64,000 nucleotides of DNA. It comes from Parus major. Taxonomy: Eukaryota; Chordata; Aves; Passeriformes; Paridae. Below, in pieces: positions 9,021 to 20,400 of this stretch (within the stretch, counting starts at the first letter, position 1; every line of letters begins with the position of its first letter). A program made the position numbers and the translations under genes. The notes below the pieces were generated by a model, which was not told the origin of the DNA, did not search any database, and saw only the letters and a list, made by a program, of their open reading frames with translations. The stretch is from NCBI RefSeq assembly GCF_001522545.3, contig NC_031770.1:9597079-9661078 (forward strand), read 5' to 3'.

Positions 9021-12000
9021 CTGCCACTAACTCTGTAAATCATCTAAAACAACTGTTCTGGCTCCCACCTCACTCAGGCCCAGGGTTCCAGAGTGATTCT
9101 GGTCCCTTGCTGGGATCTCATGGATGTAGCTGCTTCCACTGATGATCAGGCTTAGAGATGAAGAGTTGGAGGATGTAGACTGCCAGGTATGATTTAAACT
9201 CCTTTGTCCAGCACGCTGCTCATTAAGTTTCTATTTTATAAGCTCTGCCTTCCAAGGGCCCAGCTAATAAATTCCCAGCAGCCTCTCCATAAGCTGCCTT
9301 CTTTAATACAGAGGTATTAAATCCACTTGCATGGGATTAAGGGGTCCAGGCAAGGTGAGAAGCTGCTGTGAGGTTGTGCAGCGGTTAATGCATGGGAAGG
9401 TTTTGCATCCTCCTGAACAAGAGAATTGCAAGCAGCTCCTGGACTGGGGCAGCTGCACTGCTTTTCCACAGGACCTTAAAAATGCCTTCTAGGAGGTTTC
9501 TTGGTGTCTGTACCTCATGTCTGTGCTGGCCAAATGACCAGAATCAAATGCCCATATCAAAGAATGCAATTCACTATCTGGGGAGAGTTGACAGGGCTTT
9601 TGCAAAGGGAAGTCATGTCTCACAAACCTCTGAAGCACTCAAAAAACACAGTCAAGGGTGGACTGTCTCATAAGCCACTGGCTTCTACAGATTTTTTTTG
9701 TTACAAAAATCGAAGTCCTCCCGCTGGAGATTAAAGCTGGGAAGCAGAGGGGGTGTTTCTCCAGGAAGGGGTGTTGTGGGTACCATGTGTCATGGGCTGG
9801 ATAAAGTGGTCACTAAAAATTAAGGGATTGCTTCATGCTGGCCACTTATTTAGGATGCTAAAGTAGAGGGCAGACTGGGGAATTGCAAAAAGCTGTCATG
9901 GAACTGAGAGAGGATGGAAGTCCTCTCCACTGCAGGAGTGTACCAAATTTAATCCTTGCTGACGTCCCTGTGAGAAAGCCCCTGATGACTGCCCTGAAAT
10001 GATAATGCTGAGCTACTTCAACCCTCATCTGGCCACCCACAAATAATTTCCTGGTCCCCAAAACCCTCTCCAAGCCCTATTTTCCCATAGCTGGTGCAGA
10101 CAGAGGTTCCCACAGCCGTCCCAGCACACAAAGCTCTAGGCAGCTTTGGGAAAAATGGCTTTTCTTGCATCTGCAGCAGGAACAGGAGCCTAAAAATAAA
10201 CCACCTGCCCCTTTCTCTATCAGTGGACGGGGGAAAAGCAGATGAAAAATAAGTGTGACCCTTCTTCTTCCAGGCTTGGGGATAAAGATAGCTTCAAGAC
10301 TATATTTAAAGGTTTTTTTATTTTTTTTCCCTGAAATGCCTTATTTTGACTTGTCTTTCCAAAACCACCAGTGCATGATTCTGCCCACAAAAGATTTTTC
10401 TTTCAGCAGAGCTGCATTTCAGAAAGCTGGAAGCCTGCCAACCTTTTAGCAAAAAATAATCAGTCCAGCCTTTGTTTCCATGAGGGATTATGGGATTTGG
10501 GTGAATTTTACAGGATTTAAAATTTCTTGGAAAGCTGGCGGCCTTAAGAATGCAAAAATTAGTTTAGTTTGTGAAAATGTGGTTCTGAAAAGGTTCATGT
10601 GCCTTGTAGGCCAGCCTGGGATGTAACCCAAGTCCCCTAGACCCATGGGGCTGGAAGATGGATGGGGCTGGCAAAGCCAGGCATGACAAGGTTCCCAGGA
10701 CACAAAGGTATACTTTGCTTTCTGATACAAAAACTGGGTTTAGACTTCTCATCCTCTGCAGAGATTCCCTCTGTGGCCAAAGAAAATAGGGAAAAGCAGG
10801 GTGAACTATAAAACACCACTGGGTGGACAACTTCACTACTGTGTCTGGGGATGCATGGGGATGCTCCTTCCCCAGTCTGGGGCCAGCTCCTGCTCAGGCA
10901 GCCTCCATCTGAGAATGACCCATCAGTTTATCACAATTTTTCCATAGGGATGTATTGGCTGGGCTGGATATTTCTGAGGCTTCTAGACTGTTGTTTTCAG
11001 TAAAAGTTTCTGTGAAAATCTGATTCAAAAGAATGTTGTATGGGAGAAGTTGTGGGGCAAGGGAAATATGCATTTGAGCTGAGAAAGCAAATGTGCTAAT
11101 TTAAAAGGAATTCTCTTTAAAAAAGGAGGTTATAAGACCCTGGGTCAGGCTTTCATTAAAGCCCACACAGCTTCCAGAGAAAACCATGCTTCATTTCTTG
11201 CCTTAGGACTCAGCTGGCTCCTCTTCAGCCATGGTGAGGGCTGCTGGGAGGCTGGGACGGGGGCAGCTTCCCTTTGACACCTCCCACCAGCAGCAGCTTG
11301 CTCTGGGCAGCGCTCCCTGGACCTCATCCTGCCCACAAGCCCAGAACACTGCACCCCCTCGTGATGCTCTTGGTTACAGAGCTCAGGCAGAGCCCAGGCA
11401 GGAGCCTCGCCTGCTGGGCTCCCAAAAAACAGAGCACCCAGGCAGAGGAGACGCTGTGCTACAGCCTAATTTGTTCTTGGCTTAATGCTACCCTGAGGAC
11501 TAATTACTTTATATTAAAGCATCTGTGAAATGGAGTAATAAATAAATAAATCTGAGCCTGCTGGAGAGAAGAGAGGTTACTCCATCATGCAAAGCGCCAG
11601 AACAGAGAGCAGCATTGCTTTTCCTCTGCAATTCAGAGCCAGTGTGCAAACCCATCTCCTGGCTGCATCCAGGGGCAAGGGGCACAGTGGGAACAGGGAC
11701 TGTTGCTGAGATATGGGCACAAGTGGCACCAGCCACAAGGGCCACCACCACCAGCAGGAACACCTGGAAACAGGAAAACCCTTCTCATGTCATCTTGTCG
11801 GAGGCGTGCCGGCCTTGGAGAGGAAACACAAAGGGTGGCTTGAAACATGGCACCCCAAGCACCCCAAGCCAAGCCCTCACTGGCTGCACCTCCATTTCCT
11901 TATCTGTGATGCAGAGATGAAGAAGACAAACCTCTCTGCAGAGGAGTGTGAAGAACTCCAGATAAAAGTGTGGAATACATACGAGGATGATTAAAGACAG

Positions 12001-15000
12001 CAGCGCCCTTTGCTATGCACGCAGTCTAAACACGCTGGGCCATCCTGGCCTCTTTGAAAACTGTTAGATGTTTTCCAGCTAAATATTTATTTTATCTGCC
12101 GGGACAGCCCCGTGTCAGGAGATCAGCTCCCTCCCTCCCTCTGTCAAAGGCATCTCAGCAAAGACACACGGGCTGGGGCAGGACTCAAGCATGAGCTGAA
12201 CATGTGGGAAAAATTTTTGGAGCAGCCTCAGAGCCTGACCCTGCTCCCAGCAGTGCTGGGACACTGCTCAGAACATGGATTGGCTGTGTGATAGCGCCAT
12301 AGGCTTTCCCTGCTGGAAAATTTGACTCAAAACCTTTGAATAGCCACACAAGGGTGCTGTGTTTTCTCCCTCCTCTTTGGGAAGCAAGGGTCTTGAAGGC
12401 CTTTGGCCAAGAAACTGGAAAAATGTGATATTTAGTCAATCAAGAAGGGCTGTTGTCTGCTCAGAATGGGACTGATTGGGTAGTGCTGCAAGTGACAGTG
12501 ACATTAGCTGGTAACTTGGGTTGTCTCAACACTGTTCTAGTAAAAGAAACACAAGCTTAAAAAAAAAAATGGGCATTACTGAAAAGTATTTAGCTTAAGT
12601 AAGTGATCCATGACATATTTTTAACCAAGAGAGGAAAAAAAAATTGTGTTTGGGCCTGTGGTTGCCGTTGCTTATCCTGGTGGCAATGCATATTTTGCCG
12701 CACCTATTTCACAAGAACAGATTAGAGGAATATTTTGTTGTGAAATGGTCTCAGGGCTGAGAGAGGAGCACAGGGATTGAGCAAAGACATCTGAGAGCAA
12801 TGTCAGACCAGCTTGGGAGCCAGGCTGGGTTTCCTTGTCCTAATGCTTCACCTTAAGCCCGTTAAAAATGGCACAGACAAAACATCTGCATGCCATTGTT
12901 GTTTTGGGCTGTGGTCTGAAATGGTCAAAAATGCAGCCTCCTAGGAGACCCACTGTGTTTCCCCTTGGTTATGGGGTGCCTTTTCCCCTGCAAATATATT
13001 TCTGTCCAATCCTAGTTCCCTCCAGGAGTGGCAAATGTATTTGGTGAGAAAAGCCCCATCAGACTGAAGTTCACCACAGATGCACTTAGGGATGACCAGA
13101 AATCACGAGGAGACACCCATTGAGTGCCTGATACCAGCAGCAAGGTCAAAGTTGTGGCTTAGGGCTGCACATGTCCTCCATCACTCTGGAGCAGGTGGAG
13201 ATGTTCCATGAAGCATTTTTGTCTGATGGCTCCTTGATACCCAGGACAGGCTCTACACACCAGTCATGCCAGGCACATTCCTTCCCTGATGCACCAAACC
13301 ACTGCTTGGATGCTTCTGACATCTCCTTGGAAAGACACAACCCAATCTGATTTTGGACACTGTATTTATATATCTCTTTACATTATCACTCCATCAGGAA
13401 GACCATCTCTCCAACCTGGAGCTCACCTGACCAAAAGACAATAGGAAATGACAGACAGACTGTCCACATAACACTAGCCACAGGAGTCCTACTCTAAACT
13501 GCAGGAAGAAAAGCTGCTAGTGTGATTTAATAGGATGGATGGAAAACCAGGAAAAACACTGTTGTGGTTCCTCAGACAAGAACATCTTGTTCAGCCAAAT
13601 GCAAAAACACGTTTGCATCCTTGAGGACACTCCTGCAGAGACAAGGAGACGGGGTGATGGCAGTGATGTTGGTGCCTGGCTGGGAAAATGTAAAGGAAGC
13701 ATTTGAGAACTATCACAGCATTACCACAAAACATATGCAGGCAGGGTAGGAATGAGGTCAGGACTTCTGCAGCATCTGATCCTTTTCCCTCTTCTTCCAG
13801 CTCTGGCACGGCATGGAGGAGGGGAATGTGATGTTCCTGCCCAAATTCCAGGCTGAGGGTGGGGAAGATCCACGGTGCCCTTTAGGAAATTCGGTCTCGT
13901 GGCTGCTGCCAGACAGATATCCCCAGTGCTGGAGCTGCTCCAGCCTACAGTGGCAGTGGGGACACTGATGTTAGGCAGCACCTGCTGCTTGATCCTGCAG
14001 CAAATCCAAACCCTGCACAGCCAGCCACAGCTGCTTGTGGATTTCTTTGCTCTCTGTAGCAAGTTTTTGAGTGCAGTATCAGTTCCACATTATCATCTTG
14101 GGCAGGGAGAATCTGAAACAAAGCAAAAAGCCATCCCAAAACTGCCCGTGATACTGCCCTTTGTGCTGCAGTTCGTGGTGACCTCACTCAGACCCTGTGT
14201 CCATGTCCCTGTGTGGGATGCCAGCCCTGCTCACCACCCCATTTTCTGCCTGAAAACCTGTCCCTGGGGCTTTCCCCGAGGGTATAAACCAGGCAGAGAC
14301 TTTGACAAGTTACAAATGTGCGCTTCTTAAGCAGTCAGGAACTGCAGCCCAGGCCCTGGGATGTGTGCCTGAAGCATCACTGCACAAAGCCTGCACTAAA
14401 ACCCAGCCAAGTTTTAATCTGCTCTCTGGGTACTGAGGGCAACCTGCACGTAGGCATCCACTCATGGGTGCAGAGAGCTTGCTGCAGTCAGCTGAGATGA
14501 TTTCAGCTGGCATGAGGGCGCAGTGAGACAGTTTTTTTTCAATATTAATGAACCCTTATATGTTTCATACTGTTAAATGGGAGGAAGTGAGCAGCACAAG
14601 GTGTCCTGGGGCTGCCTTACACCAGCCCTCACACTACATGAAACTCAGGCTCTTGAGAGTTGAACTTTAGTCCTACCACAAAGCTCAGTGTTAAGTTTAA
14701 AAAATGCTTCGCTCCCACCCACTCAGGGATTGCAGATGTGTTGCTGAATGGACAGACAACAACTTCAGCAGCTCAGCCAGCCGATGGGGCTATCCAGTGC
14801 CTGAGGGCAGGAAAACAACTCACAGCAAGGCTGTGACCTGGGGCTGGCATAAAGAGAGTCCACACTGGGAAGGCCCTAAAGCATCTCTAGGTTGAGACCC
14901 ACTTGTGGGGTTTCCTATGATGGTGCCTTTGATGTGTTGATCAGAGAAGCCCATGGGGGAAAAGGAGCTTCCATTTCTTGCTCTCTTGCACTGATGCTGT

Positions 15001-16333
15001 CCAGATGCAGAAGCAGTTGAGCCTCTTGAGAGATGCAAGGCTTGGCATAAAGGGTTGGGCTTCCTCACTGGCCCCAGCAGCCTCCTAAAGGCTGTTTCCT
15101 CATTACTCATTTCCTCACACCCCTCCTTTAAACCTCTTCATCTTCAAACATCTCTCAAAAGGCAAATACATTTGGTGTGAGGCAGGGCTGGAGCAGCTGC
15201 CAGCACACTGCCTTCAATGGCACTGGGATGGAGATTGTCAGGGAATTGACTCCAACTCAGCTGGTGAAACAAGAATCTTTTTTCCCCTTTCCCTCTTCTC
15301 ATAGAAAGGCAACTCTTTTCCTCAGCCAGGATGAGATCTTGTGTCTTTCAACACTGGTCGATCACAAATCAAAACAGTGCTGGGTTTTTACCTTCTGGAA
15401 CAGCACTTGTTGTGAGCAGCATCTCCAGCAGACATTATCCACGCTCTGGATTACACTGAAATGATAGTAACAAAGTTTTGGGAGGGTGGCAGTGCCCAAA
15501 ATGCCACATCTGAGAAGAGGCCTGGCTTCTGACTCCTGCAAAGCCAGTCTCTTTGCTCAAGCTTTCCCAACCAGGGTGTGTAAAGCAATAAAGATCATCT
15601 TGAGACCTCTTGACAGCTTGTCAAAGGAGACACTGTGTACGCTGAAGTTATCCCTCACGCAGTGTACAAGCCTCTCTGGGGGATTTGTCCTGCAAAACCG
15701 GATTTCAGGAAAGGCTTGTTGGGCAATGGTTTCTGTCTTCACCATGGGGGGTTGAACAGGCTTCATAAAGAGCAACAAATGCAAAAACCCATCAGCTGAT
15801 TCATGGATTGGAGGCTTCAAGATGAGACCCCCACAAACATTTTGAGAAGAAAACAGAGGAGATAATCAGGCAAGAAAACCATGAAAATCCTTTTTCCAGC
15901 CAAAGCAGCCCACGTCTGTCCATGGGCAGCTCTCTTGCACAGTTAGAAAGCCTCTCCACTTCCATGCTGTACATAAACACATGCCATATTCCCCATCAGA
16001 GGGTGATAAACACACTTTTAACTCTAAGTGTGTTTATCTGTTGGCTGACAAGCGCCGCTTAAGAGCTTAGTTTGCTGAGTCCTAAAGAGGAATCCTCCTT
16101 CCCGAGGCCAGGAGGGTGCTGGAGTGTGTCTGGTGCTCCCCAGAGCCAGATTTGTCACTCAGCCCACCCAGAGCTTCAGCTCCCTGCAGCTCCACAAGCT
16201 CTGGCTGAGGGTGCCTTTTGCTTTTTGGTACAACCTGCCTGAGCCCAAGGGAGGGCAGGGCTGGCTGGGGCTGGCACTTGGCTTTTGAAGGGGTGATGGA
16301 GGAGGCACAAGAATGTCGCTCTGTTGGGAACAG
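9021..16333. other. Intergenic stretch, no gene recognised
   Basis: About 7.3 kb with many open frames of 60-150 codons on both strands, overlapping one another, without recognisable domains, good splice context or consistent codon bias. It contains a small AATA tetranucleotide run (about 11536-11551) and short A/T homopolymers (for example 10314-10329 and 12560-12570). Nothing supports a gene here. Confidence 0.5.
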
Positions 16334-16553
16334 TGAGAAGAACAACACAGACTCTCTTGTGAGTTGAACAGGAGAGTTCTTTCTCTCTCTCCCTTCCTAA
16401 GGTTTATTACTTCAGATCTTATTTTATAGACTGATAAGTGAAAGCACAGAAAAGTAAAACTCTTATTGGTTAGTGAACTAACACATCACCATCATTGGTC
16501 AGTGGGGTACACCACCTCTCGACCTTCTCTTGCAAGAAAACAAGAAACTGACA
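16334..16553 (-). mobile_element. Solo LTR of an endogenous retrovirus, 220 bases, minus strand
   Basis: The element begins TG (16334) and ends CA (16553). It is flanked on both sides by the 5-mer AACAG (16329-16333 and 16554-16558), read as the target-site duplication. Reading the minus strand, the parts come in retroviral LTR order: two CCAAT boxes (complements at 16494-16498 and 16465-16469), a TATAAAAT box (16421-16428) and an AATAAA signal (16403-16408), followed by about 70 bases of putative R/U5. No gag, pol or env sequence adjoins it, so it is probably the product of LTR-LTR recombination. The family is not identified; the length is short for an avian LTR. Confidence 0.75.
16421..16428 (-). 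promoter_or_regulatory. TATA box of the solo LTR promoter
   Basis: TATAAAAT on the minus strand, 37 bases upstream of the first CCAAT complement in the plus-strand order and 13 bases before the LTR AATAAA. This is the compact arrangement expected of an LTR U3/R boundary. Present-day activity is unknown. Confidence 0.55.
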
Positions 16554-17232
16554 AACAGCACCTGCAAGGCTGTCTTCAATCTCTGAGGGTTGTTTTAATT
16601 CCTTCTTATGATTTCTCAGGCCACTTTCTCAGAGGAGACTGAGAAAGTTATGCAGCCTGCTATTCCACAGGCACTGTGCTCCCTGCTTCACAGTCAGCAT
16701 CCATACAAGAACTCCGGTCTCTTGCCATGCCCGCAGCTGCTGAAGCTCCCAGGACACTTTTGGAAGTGTTTGCTCACAAACCCTGCGCCCACATGGTTGG
16801 AGAGGGGAAAAGCGTCTTCCTTCAGTCCTGGCCAGGGAAAGTTTGGACATCCTCTGCCAGTTCATGATTCTTCTGTGGGGGGAAATGAGTGCAAATAAGG
16901 ACCTTCCAGGCAGGGGGGAAATGATCGTGCCTTTTGCTCCATCTTCTCAACCTCCTCTCCTTCTTGCACTTCCCACTGCATTTCAACGCAGCCTGGGGTT
17001 CTTCAAACCCCCCTGCCCATCCTACTTTGCCGCTGTGGAAAGCATCCCCCGAAGAGGAAAATATCTGTTCTCCTCCCACCCGAGGCTGCAGCTGGAAATG
17101 CAGCACCAGAGGAACGGACTCCGACTGTAAAAGGGATTTTTTGGGAGGGCGTAGAGCACCATCTAATGGGAACAAGGGGACCATCAGCCAGCCTGGGGAG
17201 CGGCAGTGACCGGGCTGAGACCGGCTGCGCCC

Positions 17233-17430
17233 TGGAATCATGGAATCACAGAATTGTTTGAGTGGGAAAGGACCTGTGAGATCACCGAGTCGGACCATTA
17301 ACCCAGCGCTGCCAAGCCCACCACTAAACCATGTCCCTTACCACCACATCAATGCATTTTTTGAACACTTCCAAGGATAGTGATTCTACCAGATCCCTGA
17401 GCAGCCTGTTCCAGGGTCTGACCACCCTTT
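17233..17430 (-). mobile_element. CR1 LINE fragment, sense on minus strand
   Basis: It opens with TGGAATCATGGAATCACAGA, the reverse complement of a CR1 tail. It continues with the typical AAACCATGTCCCT..CCACATC, then GAACACTTCCAAGGATAGTG, then AGCAGCCTGTTCCAGGGTCT and CACCCTTTCAGTG phrases in the right order. The right boundary is vague because similarity fades after about 17430. Confidence 0.85.
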
Positions 17431-20400
17431 CAGTGGGGAATATTAGTTTAGTAAGATGTGACTTTCTCTTCAAGAAACCTTTCTGGCTTTATCTGTAGGG
17501 ATGTAACTGCTTGCACCCTTAGGTAGGCACTGACCAGGATCCTGCTGGTCTTCTCCCAGGGCACAAAGAATATTTGTCTCACCAGCAGAAAAAATGGAAA
17601 TTAGAAGCGATGCAACTTCTTGTGGTGTTTTCCCAACTTTCTCCTGTCCCTTCTGGAGGGATCAGGGCAGCTGGAATTTGTTTGCAGACAAGGAACAGAA
17701 TGTGCTCATAGTTGAGCACAGCTGAGCTGGGCATTGCTGCCACAACTGGAGCAGAGCCCTTTGTCAAAAGGCCTGGGGAGAATTTCAAGTTCCCTACAGC
17801 TTCATGTGTTTGGACCTCAAATTGTTTTGTTTCAAATTGCTCCAGGAAATCTTAAAAGCACCCAAACCCTCTTTCCTGGTGCTCTTTTTTGTTGTGTGAC
17901 ATCTCTGTGTCTGTGACTTTGGCCTGAGAGGTGGAAAGCCAAGACCCCCTCAAAAAGGCTGTGAGATGTTTCCTACCTGACAACCTACCCCTGCAGCTGC
18001 TCTAATTAAAACCTCAAGGATGAGTTAACATGCCTTTGGATGTGTTTGAAGTGCCTCATTGCTTTGGGCAGTCTGGGCTGTAATTAAGTTATTATCAAGG
18101 AAACCTAAAGATTTACAATCACCCTTTATGACAAAAAAAGCTCTCAGAGAGCTGTCAAGCAGGTGTTTTAGAAAGTGAAAATGCCTTTTGGTGCCAGAGC
18201 AGTCGCAGATGTCTGAGGACAAGTCCGTGACAGCAAATCCTTGCCAACAGCCCGGGCCAGGAGCAGCCTGTCCCGTGATGAGCTGCCCCTGGGTTGCTGG
18301 CTGGGTCTTCTTCCAAGGCTGCTCCTTCACACCAGCGCTACTCTGATGAGGAGCTCATCCTGGTGTCTGTAATTGGGATCTTCCTGGTGGGACGTGTCTC
18401 CTGGTGGCAGCTCCTGCTCCGAGCTCTGTTGCCTGTGTAGACAGGTCCCTTCCTTGCCCAGAGGTGAGGGCCAGCTGCCTTTATGCAGCTCCTGCTCACA
18501 GTCCTGCTCTCACTTCAGGATATGCTGCTCGGCCCTGAATGGTTCCAGCCCCTCAGCAGGATCTCCAAGGTGGGATTCAGCTCTGCACCTACAGCGCAAA
18601 ATCACTTCCAATGCCCCTTTCCCCAAATCCTGCTTGGCTGAAATAATCCCTGTAAACACGTCCTTGTGAACACACCGAGTGTCTGCCCCTGCCGCGCCCC
18701 TTGGCAGAGCTGAGGACGCTCATGCTGGACCAGGGCACTTTGGGGATGCTCTTAAGGCCACCCCAAGCAAAGCAGGACCCCAAGGGAAGGAAGGGCTGAG
18801 CCCTGGAGCCCGTTCCGTCTCCTTCCCAAGGCCATGGAGTGGCCATTTGCTGGCTGTGCAAAACCCTCTAGAGGGAGCCCGGAGCCCAGACATCCCCAGG
18901 CAAGGTCCCAGCAGGTCACAAAGACTGTCTGAGCGTGTTCAGATGGAGGTTTTGGTGGGGGTTTTGTGTTTTCCTTGGGTTTCTTTCTTTAAGGCTCCAC
19001 TCTGCTTTAATGATGCATCAGTTGCAGCTTGGGCTTGCTTGCTCTTTCTGAATATTTCTGCATGCTCCCTTCTCCCCAGATGCCTCCTCACCCACTCCCA
19101 GCATCTGTCCCTCTTAAGCCTCCCTGGAGAGGGTTGAAATCTCCCCCCATGATGCCTCCAAGGGCACTGCATGAACAGAGGGAGAGCACCTCACTGCCCT
19201 GGCCCCAAAAGCTGGCTCTGGTGGGGAGCATTTTGGGGCAGCAGCCATCCTTATTGGCATTTACAGCTCTTCACACAGCAGTGCCCTGGGCCATGGCTGG
19301 CTGCTGGGGGGTCCCCAGTCTCCTGTGCAAGGAGCATGACTTTGTTTCCTTACAGAAAGAGCCCTGCAGGTCCCAGTGGTGGCTCCATTCCCAGCCCAGG
19401 GCCAGCAGGAATGAGCTTCCCACGGCAAGTCGCTGGGAAATGGCAAGGACAGGCCTTTTGTGCCTGCCTGGCAAGCTGAGCATGGTGCATGGAAAGGGAC
19501 ACTATGAGCACTGTGCCTCCAACCAGAGCCTGCCCTGGACCTGCTCACTCAGTCCAGCAATGGGTCATCCTAGAGCCCTCCAGCCTCCATGCAGGAGAAG
19601 CAGGTTCCAGCCAGGTGTTCAGCAGCTCTGAGTAGTTTCTAGCAGAAGTCTCTAAGCCGTCCCCTGTTTGGCATGGGTGATACAGAGCTCACAAAGGCCT
19701 CTTTCGTTCTCCCTGCTGCTTCTTGCATGGGTTTTCCCTTTTAGCAGGTGGGTACAAACAGGAGGTCCTGCAGGAGATACTAGATCAGGTGGTACCTCAA
19801 GGATTTGTGTGTGCCTGTGTATAATAAAGGCACGGGCATGGGTAACTTCTTCCATCAGTCTCAAGGTGTATCCCATGGTCTGACTGCACGTGGAACAGCA
19901 AAAGTCACTTGAGAAACAAAGGTAGCTGTGTCCATCCTGCTGCAGACCTTCCCCAGGGTGTATCCCACCTCCCCCACCATCCCTCTGTCCTTCTTCTGCC
20001 ACTCTGGACCTCTGGGTCATCCATGCCCAGCAGATACCCTGGCATTCCCAGGCCACGTATCTGAGCAGCCATGAGGGGAATAGGGAACAGCGATGGAAGC
20101 TGCCTAGTGCCACTAGAGCAGCTGTGCTCCCTTGTGTTCCAGCAAGGGTTGCAATGGCTCTCTTCCCCATCCTCATGACTCCCTCCTCCTCCTCCTCTGC
20201 TACTTGCAGCATCAAAGCCCTGAAGCCTCCACTCCTCTGTTCTCAGGAGATCTGGTTTAGCAGTTAGCGAAGGATTTATGCTGCGATAGGACAGTCACTG
20301 ATGCTCATAGGAATAAGTCTCATGGATATTAACCATATTGGGATCAAGGCCCTGCTGGTTTGCCTTCTCCAGCCTGGCTGGATCTTCCTTCCTTTCCTGC

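Noticed and set aside
19029..19631. 200-codon plus-strand frame
   Set aside because: It overlaps other long frames on both strands, has no recognisable domain, and its composition is of chance type (Pro, Ser, Leu, Trp-rich).
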